Below, piece by piece: positions 1 through 8,723 of a DNA stretch of 29,588 nt. This DNA is from Pseudomonadota bacterium (GTDB lineage: Bacteria; Pseudomonadota; Gammaproteobacteria; Burkholderiales; Burkholderiaceae_E). The stretch spans positions 1 through 29,588 of the forward strand of contig JAEWEW010000225.1 in NCBI GenBank assembly GCA_023389175.1. Direction: 5' to 3'. The first letter of the stretch is position 1. Every line of letters begins with the position of its first letter. Both the position numbers and the translations under genes were made by a program. The notes under the pieces were generated by a model. That model searched no databases and was not told where the DNA came from. It worked only from the letters and a program-made list of their open reading frames with translations.

Positions 1-342
1 GGCCGGGGGCTGCGCGGCGGATTGCGGGGCGGAGGCCTTGCCCGCCGCGGGTGCTTCGGCCGCGGGCGGCGGTGCCGGCTCGGCGACCGAGCTTCCGCCG
101 CCTTCGGCGGCCTCCAGCGTGCCGAGGACCGTTCCCTTCGAGACCTTGTCGCCGACCTTGACCTTGAGCTCCTTGAGCTTGCCGGCGGCGGCGCTCGGGA
201 TCTCCATGGAGGCCTTGTCCGATTCGACGGTGACGAGGCTCTGCTCCACGGCGATGTCGTCTCCCGGCTTCACCAGGACCTCGATCACCTCGACGTCCGT
301 GAAATCGCCGATGTCCGGCACGGTAATTTCGATCAGGTTCAT
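1..342 (-). CDS. aceF: AceF, dihydrolipoamide acetyltransferase (E2 of pyruvate dehydrogenase), N-terminal part
   Basis: This is the first 114 codons of E2, which carries acetyl groups on lipoyl-lysine and passes them to CoA in the pyruvate dehydrogenase complex in the cytoplasm. The frame is open from the ATG at 342 to the window edge. Residues 1-78 form a lipoyl domain, with the lipoylation site seen as ESDKAS at K43. An Ala/Pro-rich swinging linker follows. The catalytic domain lies outside the window, so completeness cannot be judged. The gene sits 64 bases after aceE on the same strand, the standard aceE-aceF order. A weak AAAGGA lies 14 bases before the start, farther than usual, so translation may depend on coupling from upstream. 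Confidence 0.95.
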   Translation of the reverse strand, partial: MNLIEITVPDIGDFTDVEVIEVLVKPGDDIAVEQSLVTVESDKASMEIPSAAAGKLKELKVKVGDKVSKGTVLGTLEAAEGGGSSVAEPAPPPAAEAPAAGKASAPQSAAQPPA

Positions 343-406
343 GGGGCTGCGCGCAGTCCTTTCTACTTGTTGTCCGTGAGGCCCGCCGGGAGCGTCGGCA
401 GGCCGG

Positions 407-3184
407 TCATGCCCGCGCCGGGTTCGCCTTCTCCGGGTCGATGCCGTAGCGCTTGATCGCTTCCGCCGGTTGTCCGGCCGGGACCGCGCCTTCCTCGGCC
501 AGTGCCTTGAGGGCCGCCAGGACGACGAAATGCCGGTTCACCTCGAAGTGCTCGCGCAGCTTGTAGCGGAAATCCGATCGCCCGAAGCCGTCCGTGCCGA
601 GCACCGAGTAGCTGCGCCCCTTCGGTATGTAGGCGCGTATCTGGTCCGCGAAGGCCTTCATGTAGTCCGTCGAGGCGACGATCGGGCCGTCGGTGTCCGC
701 GAGCTTGCCGGTGACGAAGGGCACCTTCGGCTTCTCTCCCGGGTGCAGCAGGTTCCAGCGCTCGCAGTCCAGGCCTTCGCGCCGCAGCTCGACGAAGCTG
801 GTCGCGCTCCAGACGTCGGCCGCGACGCCCCACTCCGATTCCAGCAGCTCGGCGGCAGCGATCACCTCGCGCAGGATCACCCCCGAGCCGAGCAACTGCA
901 CCCGCGGCGTGCCGCCCTTGCCTTCCTTGCCTTCCTTCCCCTTGCCGCCCTTGCCTGGGGCTGCCGCGACCTTGCCCGCGGCACGGAAGCGATAGAGCCC
1001 CTTGATGATGTCCGCCTCGTCACCCGGCCTGAGCCCCGGGTGCCCGTAGTTCTCGTTCATCACCGTGATGTAGTAGAAGACGTCCTCCTGTTCCTGCACC
1101 ATGCGGCGCAGGCCATCCTGGACGATCACGGCGACCTCATGCGCGAAGGTCGGGTCGTAGCAGACGCAGTTCGGGATCGTCGCGAAGTGCAGGTGGCTGT
1201 GTCCATCCTGGTGCTGCAGGCCCTCGCCGTTCAGGGTGGTCCGCCCGGACGTGCCGCCGAGCAGGAAGCCGCGCGCCTGCATGTCCCCCGCGGCCCAGGC
1301 GAAGTCCCCCACGCGCTGGAAGCCGAACATCGAGTAGTAGATGTAGAACGGGATCATCACCCGGTCGTTCGTGGCGTACGACGTGGCGGCCGCCATCCAG
1401 GAACAGAAGCCGCCCGCTTCGTTGATCCCCTCCTGCAGCACCTGGCCCCTCGCGTCCTCCTTGTAGTACATGACCTGGTCCTTGTCGACCGGGACGTACT
1501 TCTGGCCTTCGGGCGAGTAGATGCCGAGCTGCCGGAACATGCCTTCCATGCCGAAGGTGCGCGCCTCGTCCGGCACGATCGGCACGACGCGGGGGCCGAC
1601 CTCCTTGTCGCGCAGAAGCAGCGTGAGCATCCGCACGAAGGCCTGCGTGGTCGAGATCTCGCGTCCCTCCGCGGTCGCATCCAGCACCGGGCGGAAGGTC
1701 TCCAGCTCCGGCACCTTCAGCGTCTCGCTCGACCGGGCGCGCCGCTGCGGCAGGAAGCCGCCGAGCGACTTGCGCCGCTCGAGCATGTACTGCATCTCCG
1801 GCGCGTCGTCGGCCGGCTTGAAGAACGGAAGGTCCTCCAGCTGCTTGTCCGGGATCGGGATGTTGAAGCGGTCGCGGAACTCCCGGATCGCATCCGTGTC
1901 CAGCTTCTTCAGCTGGTGGGTGGGGTTCTTCGCCTCACCGGCACGCCCCATGCCGTAGCCCTTGACCGTCTTGGCGAGGATGACCGTCGGCTGGCCGCTG
2001 GTACGGCTGGCCTCGTGGAAGGCCGCGTAGACCTTGTGCGGGTCGTGGCCGCCGCGATTCAGCCGCCAGACGTCCTCGTCCGTCATGCGCGAGACCATCT
2101 CCAGCAGCTTCGGATCCTTGCCGAAGAAGTACTTCCGCACGAAGGCGCCGTCGTTCGCCTTGTAGGCCTGGTACTCGCCGTCGATCGTCTCCAGCATCAC
2201 CCGGCGCAACGTGCCGTCGGTATCGCGGGCGAGCAGCGGATCCCAGTAGGAGCCCCAGATCAGCTTGATGACGTTCCAGCCCGCGCCGCGGAAGTCGCCT
2301 TCCAGCTCCTGGATGATCTTGCCGTTGCCGCGCACCGGGCCATCGAGGCGCTGCAGGTTGCAGTTGATGATGAAGACCAGGTTGTCCAGCTTCTCCCGTG
2401 CCGCCACGCCGATGGCGCCGCGCGATTCCGGCTCTTCCATCTCGCCGTCGCCGCAGAACACCCAGACCTTGCGGTTGCTGGTGTCCGCCAGGCCGCGGGC
2501 ATGCAGGTACTTGAGGAAGCGCGCCTGGTAGATCGCCATGTGCGGGCCGAGGCCCATGGAGACCGTGGGGAACTGCCAGAAGTCCGGCATCAGCTTGGGA
2601 TGTGGATACGAGGACAGACCCTTGGACAGACCCTTGCCGTCCACCTCCTGCCGGAAGTTGGCGAGCTGCTCCTCCGAGAGGCGGCCTTCCAGGAAGGCCC
2701 GCCCGTAGAGCCCCGGGGAGCTGTGACCCTGGAAGTAGACGAGGTCGCCGCCGTGGCCTTCGTGGGGGGCATGCCAGAAGTGGTTCATCCCCGTCTCGAT
2801 CATGGTGGCGAGCGAGGCGAACGAGGCGAGATGGCCGCCCAGGTCGCCGCCATCCGGCGGGTGCAGCTGGTTCGCCCGCACCACCATCGCCATCGCATTC
2901 CAGCGGATGTAGCTGCGGATGCGCTCCTCGAAGGCCGCGTTGCCCGGAGACGAGGCCTCCAGTTGCGGTGGTATGGTATTGACGTACGCGGTGGTGTTGG
3001 AGAACGGGATGTTGACGCCGGAGCGGCGCGAGAAGTCCAGCATCCGCTCCAGGAGGAAATGGGCGCGCTCCGGCCCTTCCCGCTGGAGCACGGTTTCCAG
3101 TGCATCCAGCCATTCCCTGGTTTCGACCGGATCCTGGTCCGACGGGTCGTTCTCAGCCGGCAGGCTCTGCGGAATGGCAGACAT
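407..3184 (-). CDS. aceE: AceE, pyruvate dehydrogenase E1 component, homodimeric type
   Basis: E1 decarboxylates pyruvate with thiamine diphosphate and reductively acetylates the lipoyl group of AceF. The 925-residue length is somewhat above the usual size of about 890. The thiamine-diphosphate motif is visible as GDG at 245-247 with the closing NCN at 274-276, inside a region very like E. coli AceE (GDGEMEEPESRG, then LQRLDGPVRGNGKI). The start at 3184 has a GGAGGAGGAG ribosome site directly upstream and the usual opening with DPVETREWLDALE. Oddity: residues about 737-760 are a Gly/Lys/Glu-rich low-complexity insert where the family normally has a short link. The stop codon overlaps the ATG of a 15-codon open frame (363-410) leading toward aceF. 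Expression probably starts in the divergent region 3185-3468. Confidence 0.97.
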   Translation of the reverse strand: MSAIPQSLPAENDPSDQDPVETREWLDALETVLQREGPERAHFLLERMLDFSRRSGVNIPFSNTTAYVNTIPPQLEASSPGNAAFEERIRSYIRWNAMAMVVRANQLHPPDGGDLGGHLASFASLATMIETGMNHFWHAPHEGHGGDLVYFQGHSSPGLYGRAFLEGRLSEEQLANFRQEVDGKGLSKGLSSYPHPKLMPDFWQFPTVSMGLGPHMAIYQARFLKYLHARGLADTSNRKVWVFCGDGEMEEPESRGAIGVAAREKLDNLVFIINCNLQRLDGPVRGNGKIIQELEGDFRGAGWNVIKLIWGSYWDPLLARDTDGTLRRVMLETIDGEYQAYKANDGAFVRKYFFGKDPKLLEMVSRMTDEDVWRLNRGGHDPHKVYAAFHEASRTSGQPTVILAKTVKGYGMGRAGEAKNPTHQLKKLDTDAIREFRDRFNIPIPDKQLEDLPFFKPADDAPEMQYMLERRKSLGGFLPQRRARSSETLKVPELETFRPVLDATAEGREISTTQAFVRMLTLLLRDKEVGPRVVPIVPDEARTFGMEGMFRQLGIYSPEGQKYVPVDKDQVMYYKEDARGQVLQEGINEAGGFCSWMAAATSYATNDRVMIPFYIYYSMFGFQRVGDFAWAAGDMQARGFLLGGTSGRTTLNGEGLQHQDGHSHLHFATIPNCVCYDPTFAHEVAVIVQDGLRRMVQEQEDVFYYITVMNENYGHPGLRPGDEADIIKGLYRFRAAGKVAAAPGKGGKGKEGKEGKGGTPRVQLLGSGVILREVIAAAELLESEWGVAADVWSATSFVELRREGLDCERWNLLHPGEKPKVPFVTGKLADTDGPIVASTDYMKAFADQIRAYIPKGRSYSVLGTDGFGRSDFRYKLREHFEVNRHFVVLAALKALAEEGAVPAGQPAEAIKRYGIDPEKANPARA

Positions 3185-3273
3185 GCGCGCTCCTCCTCCT
3201 CAAGACACGAGGCATTCTAGGAAGCGACCCCCGAAAATACAAGGAAAATTTTCGTGTTGCGGTACGGCATTTC

Positions 3274-3287
3274 GTATTCTGGAATAC
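3274..3287. promoter_or_regulatory. 14-bp palindrome in the aceE / histidine kinase divergent region
   Basis: GTATTC-TG-GAATAC is a perfect 6-2-6 inverted repeat in the 284-base, locally AT-rich gap between the divergent aceE and kinase genes. It overlaps the second of two direct repeats, TTTCGTGTTGCGG at 3250-3262 and TTTCGTATTCTGG at 3270-3282, whose starts are 20 bases apart (about two helix turns). This looks like an operator for a dimeric regulator acting on one or both genes. I cannot name the regulator, and I could not fix promoter boxes with confidence. Confidence 0.5.
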
Positions 3288-3468
3288 ACTGACCTCTTGA
3301 TGGAGAGCAACGCTCGCGCGGACTGGCACCTGCCGTGTCCCGCCAAGGCTTCGCGTCATTGCAGCTGACACGGCGATTCGCAAACCGACGCCTGCAAGAA
3401 GGACAATCCCGTACTGACACCCGGCCAGGCGGCTGAAAGAATCGGAGCGCACCATCCCCTCCCCGTCA

Positions 3469-6342
3469 ATGTCCAGGCAAACCGCGTTTCGCTCGGCAGC
3501 ATCGGAGTGGCGCGTCTGGCGTTTCCTCGGCCTCGCTCACCTCTCCGGCATCGTCATCTTCCTTGGCGTGATGGCCGGTTTCCTCTGGTATGTCGAGAGC
3601 GTCGAGAAACGCGAACGGCAGGAGGCCCTCTACCGCGACATCGAGTGGGCGCAGCAATCGCTGCGCCTGCACCTGCGCGAGGTTCGCGACAACCTCGCCC
3701 GTTCTGCGCCGGTCTGGGTGGAGCCGCCCGGGTCGGAGCTGCTCGATCTCACCGCGCCGCGCGACTTCCTGGCCGGCGATGCGCAGGCGATCTACATGGC
3801 CTTCATCGACCCGGGACGGGTGATCCAGTGGTCCATCGCCGCGCCCGGCACGCTGCTGCCGCGCGGCCGGCGCTCGACCATGCGCATCGACGACTCGGCC
3901 GGCTACTTCGCGTTCGGCGCGGTGGTCGGGTCGCTGCAGTCGCAGTTCTCGACGCCTTTCGTCGCGGCCGACAACGAGGTCATCGTCGAGCTCTACACGC
4001 CGGTCATCAAGGACCAGACGCTCGCCGGCGTGCTGGTGACCGGCATCGGCCTGCACCGCTGGATCACCAACGGCATCTCGGAGCCGATCCGGCGCAAGTA
4101 CCTCATCAACCTGGTCGATGCCGGCGGCAACACGCTGGTCAGCACCTCGGCGCATCGCATGCTGGACACCCGGCTTGCCTACGGCTTGCCGCTCGACCCT
4201 CCCGGCAATGGCATGCGGCTGCAGGCGGTGGCCTTCGATGCCGGCCGCGGCCTCGGCGAGAAGCTGATGCTGGCGGGGCTGCTCGCGATGACGCTGACCT
4301 CGCTGCTGTCGCTCGCGCTGCTCTGGCGCAGCGGGCGCGACCGCATGCGCCTGGAGGCCGAGCGCGACCGGCTCTTCGTGTTGTCGCAGGACGTGCTGTG
4401 CGTGCTGCGCCGTGACGGCACCGTGGTGCGCGGCAATCCTGCCTTCGAGGAGTACTTCGGCAGCGACGCGGCCGATACCGTCTTCTACGACCGGATCCAT
4501 CCGGACGAGCGCGAGATCGTCAAGAAGGCGCTCGCCGGCCGCTTCGATCGCATCGGGCCGCTCGAGTTCAGGGTCCGCCAGCGCAACACCTGGCGCTGGC
4601 TCAGCTGGTCGATCAGCGTCGACCGACGCGATCCCGAGCCGCGCCTGTATGCCGTCGCCCACGACATCACCCGGCGCAAGCAGACCGAGCATGCGCTCGC
4701 CGCCGAGACCGTCTTCCGGCGCGCCATGGAAGACTCGATCAGCACCGGCATGCGCGTGATCGACCAGAACAGCCGGATCACCTACGTGAACCGCGCCTTC
4801 TGCCGGATGACCGGCTTCGAGGAGTCGGAGCTGCTCGGGCAGGTGCCGCCGTACCCGTACTGGCTGCCGGAGGACGAGGAGGTCAACCTGCATCACGTGC
4901 GCCTCACGGTGGGCGGCGGCGCGCCGCCGGGCGGCATCCAGAGCCGCGTCCGGCGCAAGGACGGACGGGTGCTCGACGTGCGCATGTACGTCTCGCCGCT
5001 GATCGACGATCGCGGCGAGCAGGCTGGCTGGATGGCCTCCATGACGGACATCACCGAACCGAACCGCATCCGGGCCGAGCTCGCGGCCGCTCACGAGCGG
5101 TTCAACACCGTGCTCGACGAGCTCGGTGCCGCGGTGTCGGTGGTGTCGCTGGTGTCGCCGCTGCCCGCGAGCGGCCCGGCTGCCACGCCGCTCGCGGCGC
5201 TGGTGGCGAATCCGCTCGCCAACCCGGCGCTGCCGCGGCCGGCCGGGCGCCGGGTCACGGGTATCGGCGCCACGCTGCTCTTCGCCAATCGCCAGTATCG
5301 CCTCCTGTTCGGCAGCGGCACCGCGGGTCACGAGCAGCTGCTCGCGGGTCGCCAGGCGGCCGACGACTGGATCGGACAGGAAGTGCACGTGCCGGGCATC
5401 GACCGCTGGTTCGAGGTGCGCACGCGGCAGATCCGCTGGGTCGACGGGCAGCCGGTGCAGCTGCTGGTCGCGACCGACATCACCGCGCAGCACCACATCC
5501 GCGAGTTGCAGGCGCAGCAGGAGGAGCAGCTGCAGCAGAACTCGCGGCTGGTCACGATGGGCGAGATGGCGTCGTCGATCGCGCACGAGCTCAATCAGCC
5601 GCTCGCCGCGATCAGCAACTACACCTTCGGGCTCGCGGCCCGCATCCGCCGGGCCCGCGCCGGCGCGGTCGATCCCGAATCCGCTGAGATCATTGAGACG
5701 CTGGACAAGACCGCGGCACAGGCCCAGCGCGCCGCGAATGTGATCCGGCGGATCCGCGACTTCGTCAAGCGCAGCGCACCCGAGCGGCGCCGCACGACCG
5801 TGGAAGCGATCCTCGGCGACGCGGTTGGTCTTGCCGAGATCGTCGCGAAGCGACAGCGGGTGGCCATCACCACGACCGTCGAGCCCGGGCTGCCCATGAT
5901 CAGCGTCGACCCGATCCTGATCGAGCAGGTGCTGCTCAACCTGATGAAGAACGGCATCGACGCCATGCGTGACAGCTCGCCGCGCGAGCTGCAGCTGCGC
6001 GTGGTCCGCAGCGGCGACCAGATCGAGTTCTCCGTGGCGGATCACGGTCCCGGGCTCAGCCGCGAGATGGAGCGGCGCCTGTTCGAGCCGTTCTACACCA
6101 CGAAGTCCGAGGGCATGGGCATGGGTCTCAACATCTGCCGCTCCATCGTGGAGTCGCATTCCGGCCGTCTCTGGGTGGAGCCGAACCAGCCGCACGGCTG
6201 CGTCTTCCGCTTCGTGCTGCCCACCCTGGAGGATCCCGAGCTGGGACCGGCCATCGGCCCCGGAGGAGAGGTCGACTTGGGGATCGCCCGCCAGGTGGTG
6301 GACAATGCCGCCAATACGACATCGGAAGCCACCAGTTCATGA
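3469..6342 (+). CDS. Membrane sensor histidine kinase with three PAS domains
   Basis: A 957-residue hybrid of sensor and kinase modules. A first membrane helix at about 20-42 and a second at about 266-288 enclose a periplasmic sensor domain. Three PAS regions follow (about 300-405, 410-540 and 545-690), then the dimerisation/phosphoacceptor helix with H706 in AHELNQPLAAISNY, and a catalytic domain with N-box NLMKNGIDAM, G1 DHGPGL, F-box FEPFYTTK and G2 GMGMGLNICRSI. The H-box with ELNQPL places it in the HPK4 group with FixL, DctB/DctS and StyS/TodS. The ligand is unknown; organic-acid sensing is a guess from architecture. The third PAS carries an Ala/Pro-rich insert at about 561-600. The stop overlaps the next gene by ATGA. 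No clear ribosome site precedes the start, so the exact start is uncertain. Confidence 0.93.
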   Translation: MSRQTAFRSAASEWRVWRFLGLAHLSGIVIFLGVMAGFLWYVESVEKRERQEALYRDIEWAQQSLRLHLREVRDNLARSAPVWVEPPGSELLDLTAPRDFLAGDAQAIYMAFIDPGRVIQWSIAAPGTLLPRGRRSTMRIDDSAGYFAFGAVVGSLQSQFSTPFVAADNEVIVELYTPVIKDQTLAGVLVTGIGLHRWITNGISEPIRRKYLINLVDAGGNTLVSTSAHRMLDTRLAYGLPLDPPGNGMRLQAVAFDAGRGLGEKLMLAGLLAMTLTSLLSLALLWRSGRDRMRLEAERDRLFVLSQDVLCVLRRDGTVVRGNPAFEEYFGSDAADTVFYDRIHPDEREIVKKALAGRFDRIGPLEFRVRQRNTWRWLSWSISVDRRDPEPRLYAVAHDITRRKQTEHALAAETVFRRAMEDSISTGMRVIDQNSRITYVNRAFCRMTGFEESELLGQVPPYPYWLPEDEEVNLHHVRLTVGGGAPPGGIQSRVRRKDGRVLDVRMYVSPLIDDRGEQAGWMASMTDITEPNRIRAELAAAHERFNTVLDELGAAVSVVSLVSPLPASGPAATPLAALVANPLANPALPRPAGRRVTGIGATLLFANRQYRLLFGSGTAGHEQLLAGRQAADDWIGQEVHVPGIDRWFEVRTRQIRWVDGQPVQLLVATDITAQHHIRELQAQQEEQLQQNSRLVTMGEMASSIAHELNQPLAAISNYTFGLAARIRRARAGAVDPESAEIIETLDKTAAQAQRAANVIRRIRDFVKRSAPERRRTTVEAILGDAVGLAEIVAKRQRVAITTTVEPGLPMISVDPILIEQVLLNLMKNGIDAMRDSSPRELQLRVVRSGDQIEFSVADHGPGLSREMERRLFEPFYTTKSEGMGMGLNICRSIVESHSGRLWVEPNQPHGCVFRFVLPTLEDPELGPAIGPGGEVDLGIARQVVDNAANTTSEATSS

Positions 6343-6989
6343 CATCGGACACGAACCGCCACGCTGCCGGCAGCGACCCCATGCCCGAGCGCATCGTCTA
6401 CCTCGTCGATGACGACGAGGCGGTACGCGACTCGCTGCGCTGGCTGCTGGAGGGCAACGGCTTCGTCGTACGCACCTTCGCGAGCGCCGAGGCGTTCCTG
6501 CAGGCGTACGATCCGGCCGACTGCGCCTGCCTGGTGCTCGACGTCCGGATGAACGGGATGAGCGGCATCGAGCTGCACGACGAGCTGCTGCGCCGGGAGC
6601 ACGACCTGCCGCTCATCTTCATGACCGGACACGGCGACGTGCCGATGGCCGTCGCGCGCATGAAGCTCGGCGCGGTCGACTTCCTGGAGAAGCCGTTCGA
6701 CGACCAGCAGCTCTGCAACACCGTGGCGCTGGCGCTCGAGCATGCGGTCGAGCGGCGCAGCGAGGTGAGCCAGCGCGAGCGCAACCAGACGCTGCTCGGC
6801 CGCCTCACGCCGCGGGAGCGCCAGGTGCTGGACCTGATCGCCTCCGGCCGGCTCAACAAGCAGATCGCCGACGACCTCTCCATCAGCATCAAGACCGTCG
6901 AAGCGCATCGCGCCAACATCATGGACAAGTTCGAGGTCCGGACAATGGCGGACCTCATGCGCAAGTTCCTCACGGCGCGCAGCCCCTGA
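6339..6989 (+). CDS. FixJ/NarL-type response regulator
   Basis: This is the partner of the kinase just upstream: its ATG overlaps the kinase TGA in ATGA, so the two are translationally coupled. The 216 residues hold a receiver domain with acidic pocket DDDE at 24-27, phosphoacceptor D68 in LVLDVRMNG, T96 in FMTGHGD and K118 in FLEKPFD. A LuxR/NarL helix-turn-helix (LTPRERQVLDLIASG, then IKTVEAHRANIM) fills the C-terminal quarter. It should activate or repress transcription when phosphorylated. M15 is a possible alternative start, giving the common MPERIVYLVDDD opening, but the overlap and a GGAAG upstream favour 6339. Its targets are not shown by the sequence; the palindrome at 3274-3287 is a candidate. 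Confidence 0.94.
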   Translation: MTSDTNRHAAGSDPMPERIVYLVDDDEAVRDSLRWLLEGNGFVVRTFASAEAFLQAYDPADCACLVLDVRMNGMSGIELHDELLRREHDLPLIFMTGHGDVPMAVARMKLGAVDFLEKPFDDQQLCNTVALALEHAVERRSEVSQRERNQTLLGRLTPRERQVLDLIASGRLNKQIADDLSISIKTVEAHRANIMDKFEVRTMADLMRKFLTARSP

Positions 6990-7031
6990 GCCACAAGCGG
7001 CCGGTCCAAGGCAATCCCGGAGACCCGCAAG

Positions 7032-7907
7032 ATGGATCCATCCGGCATCCTGCATCACCCGGTGTTCGAGAGCGTGGTGCTGCCGCTCGGGCTGGCGTTC
7101 GTGCTGGCGGGCATCCTGCGCGGAACCGCCGGGCCGAGCCGGGCCGGCGCCGCGGTCGGTGTCGCCATGGTGGCGAGCATGGTGTGGATGGCCGGCTGGA
7201 GCATGCCGGCAAGCGCGATGGAGAAGCTCCCGTGGATCGTCGCGCTCGCCTGGCTCGCCGGCATCGTGCTGGACCGCGGACGCGGCGGCAACTTCCTGCG
7301 CTGGCTGGTGCTGCTCGCGTGCTGGCTCGCGGCATCCTGGTGGCTGGGAACCGCGAGCGTTGGACACGCGCTTGCGGCCGGGGTGCTGGGCGCACTGGTG
7401 ATCGGGCTGCAGTTGCGCAGCGCGCCGGACCGCGCGGATGGGGCGGTGATGGCGATCATCGCCGCACTCGGGCTTGCCGGTCTCGGCTTCCAGGCCGGCT
7501 CGCTCGCCCTCTTCCAGCTCGGCCTGATGCTTGCGGCGGCGCTCGGCGGCGCCGCCCTCTGGCTGTGGCCGCGCGCCCGCATCCTCTACGGAACCGCGGC
7601 AGTGGCGGTCGCGAGCATCGGCTGGCTGGCGCTCGCGCAGGCCACCGTGCTGCTCTTGCCGGCAAGGCCGGCGGCGCTCGGGCTGCTTGCGCTGGCCTTC
7701 GCCGCGGCGGCCATCGCCGCTCCGGTCATTCGCCGCATCGCGGTTCGATCCCGCGGCCTCGCGTCGCCGCTCGTGGTCGCCTTCCTCGCCGCGGCCACCG
7801 TGGCCGCCGGGGTTTCCCTCCAGGACGTCGGCGGCCCGGCACCCGGGGAGCTCCAGGCCGGTTCTTCGGCGGGCGCCACCGACGATGCCTACTATCCCGG
7901 GAAGTAG
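7032..7907 (+). CDS. Hypothetical multi-pass inner membrane protein
   Basis: A 291-residue, very hydrophobic protein rich in Ala, Gly, Leu and Trp, with roughly eight predicted membrane segments spread over residues 15-270 and a short Gly/Ala-rich polar tail ending DDAYYPGK. I do not recognise a family or any catalytic motif. The start is supported by GGAG nine bases upstream. It lies 42 bases after the response regulator on the same strand and 51 bases before the YceI-like gene, so the four genes may be cotranscribed, though the functional link is unclear. Base composition matches the neighbours. Confidence 0.75.
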   Translation: MDPSGILHHPVFESVVLPLGLAFVLAGILRGTAGPSRAGAAVGVAMVASMVWMAGWSMPASAMEKLPWIVALAWLAGIVLDRGRGGNFLRWLVLLACWLAASWWLGTASVGHALAAGVLGALVIGLQLRSAPDRADGAVMAIIAALGLAGLGFQAGSLALFQLGLMLAAALGGAALWLWPRARILYGTAAVAVASIGWLALAQATVLLLPARPAALGLLALAFAAAAIAAPVIRRIAVRSRGLASPLVVAFLAAATVAAGVSLQDVGGPAPGELQAGSSAGATDDAYYPGK

Positions 7908-7958
7908 CCGTAACCCACGTTCGATCCGCCCCCGCCTGACTCCTGCAAGGAACGCCTG

Positions 7959-8645
7959 ATGATCCGAGCTTTCGCCACCTCAAGCCGCCGCGCCTTGCCC
8001 CGCGTCCCCCGCCGCCTGCCTGCGCCGATCCGTCCGCAGGCGGTCCGGGCGCGCCGCCCTTGGCGCAGCGCCGTGGCCGCGCTGTTTCTCCTCGCCACGC
8101 CGGGTCTGGTGCTGGCGCAGCCCGCGCGCTTCGACATCGACCCGGAGCATTTTTCCATCGGCTTTCTCGTCTCGCACATCGGCTATGCCGACGTGCTCGG
8201 CATGTTTCGCTCCGCGACCGGCAGCTACCAGTACGACGAGAAGACCGGCCAGCTCTCGGACGTGCGGATCGAGGTCGACACGGCCAGCGTCTTCACCAAT
8301 CACCGCAAGCGCGACGACCATCTCAAGGGACCGGATTTCCTGAACAGCAAGGAGTTCCCGCGAATGGTGTTCACCGCCGCGAGCACAGCGCGCGGCAGCG
8401 ACAATGCCTTCGAGATCAAAGGCGAGCTCGAGCTGCTCGGTCGCAGGCAACCGCTCACGCTGCAGGCGCGGATGAACAAGCTCGCCAGGTACGAGCTCGG
8501 TACCTTCAGCAAGCCGTATGTGATGGGCGTCTCCGCCCGCGGCAGCTTCCGGCGAAGCCCCTACGGCATCACCTATGGGGTCGAGAACGGCTGGGTGGGC
8601 GACGAAGTGAAGTTGATCGTGGAGTTCGAGGCCCGGCGCCAGTGA
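7959..8645 (+). CDS. YceI-family secreted protein
   Basis: YceI proteins are periplasmic lipocalin-like beta barrels that bind long isoprenoid-type molecules; some are induced by base or stress. The 228-residue product has an unusually long, arginine-rich N region (about 37 residues) before a hydrophobic core AVAALFLLATPGLVLAQ, consistent with Sec export and cleavage after LA or AQ. The mature part (about 56-226) shows the family pattern: FDIDPEHFSIGFLVSHIG, VEVDTASVFTNHRKRDDHLKG-like text, DFLNSKEFPRMVF, GELELLGRRQPLTL and a C-terminal EVKLIVEFEA. The ATG at 7959 has AAGGA seven bases upstream, so the long leader seems real. Ligand unknown. Confidence 0.9.
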   Translation: MIRAFATSSRRALPRVPRRLPAPIRPQAVRARRPWRSAVAALFLLATPGLVLAQPARFDIDPEHFSIGFLVSHIGYADVLGMFRSATGSYQYDEKTGQLSDVRIEVDTASVFTNHRKRDDHLKGPDFLNSKEFPRMVFTAASTARGSDNAFEIKGELELLGRRQPLTLQARMNKLARYELGTFSKPYVMGVSARGSFRRSPYGITYGVENGWVGDEVKLIVEFEARRQ

Positions 8646-8723
8646 TGGGCGGGTGGCGTGTCGCTCCGCCGTGATGACCCGGTCCGGCGTTGCGCCAGGC
8701 CTCCAACAGGCCTCCGACAGGCT

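Noticed and set aside
470..3220. A 916-codon open frame antisense to aceE
   Set aside because: It mirrors the codon pattern of aceE in high-GC DNA, is rich in Arg, His, Leu and Val, and has no recognisable domain.
3257..3290. Possible sigma-70 boxes TTGCGG and TACACT upstream of the kinase
   Set aside because: The spacing of about 22 bases is too long, and other box choices fit equally poorly.
3466..6195. A 909-codon open frame antisense to the histidine kinase
   Set aside because: Arg/His/Ala-rich shadow of the kinase with no domain; the kinase frame has full HPK motifs.
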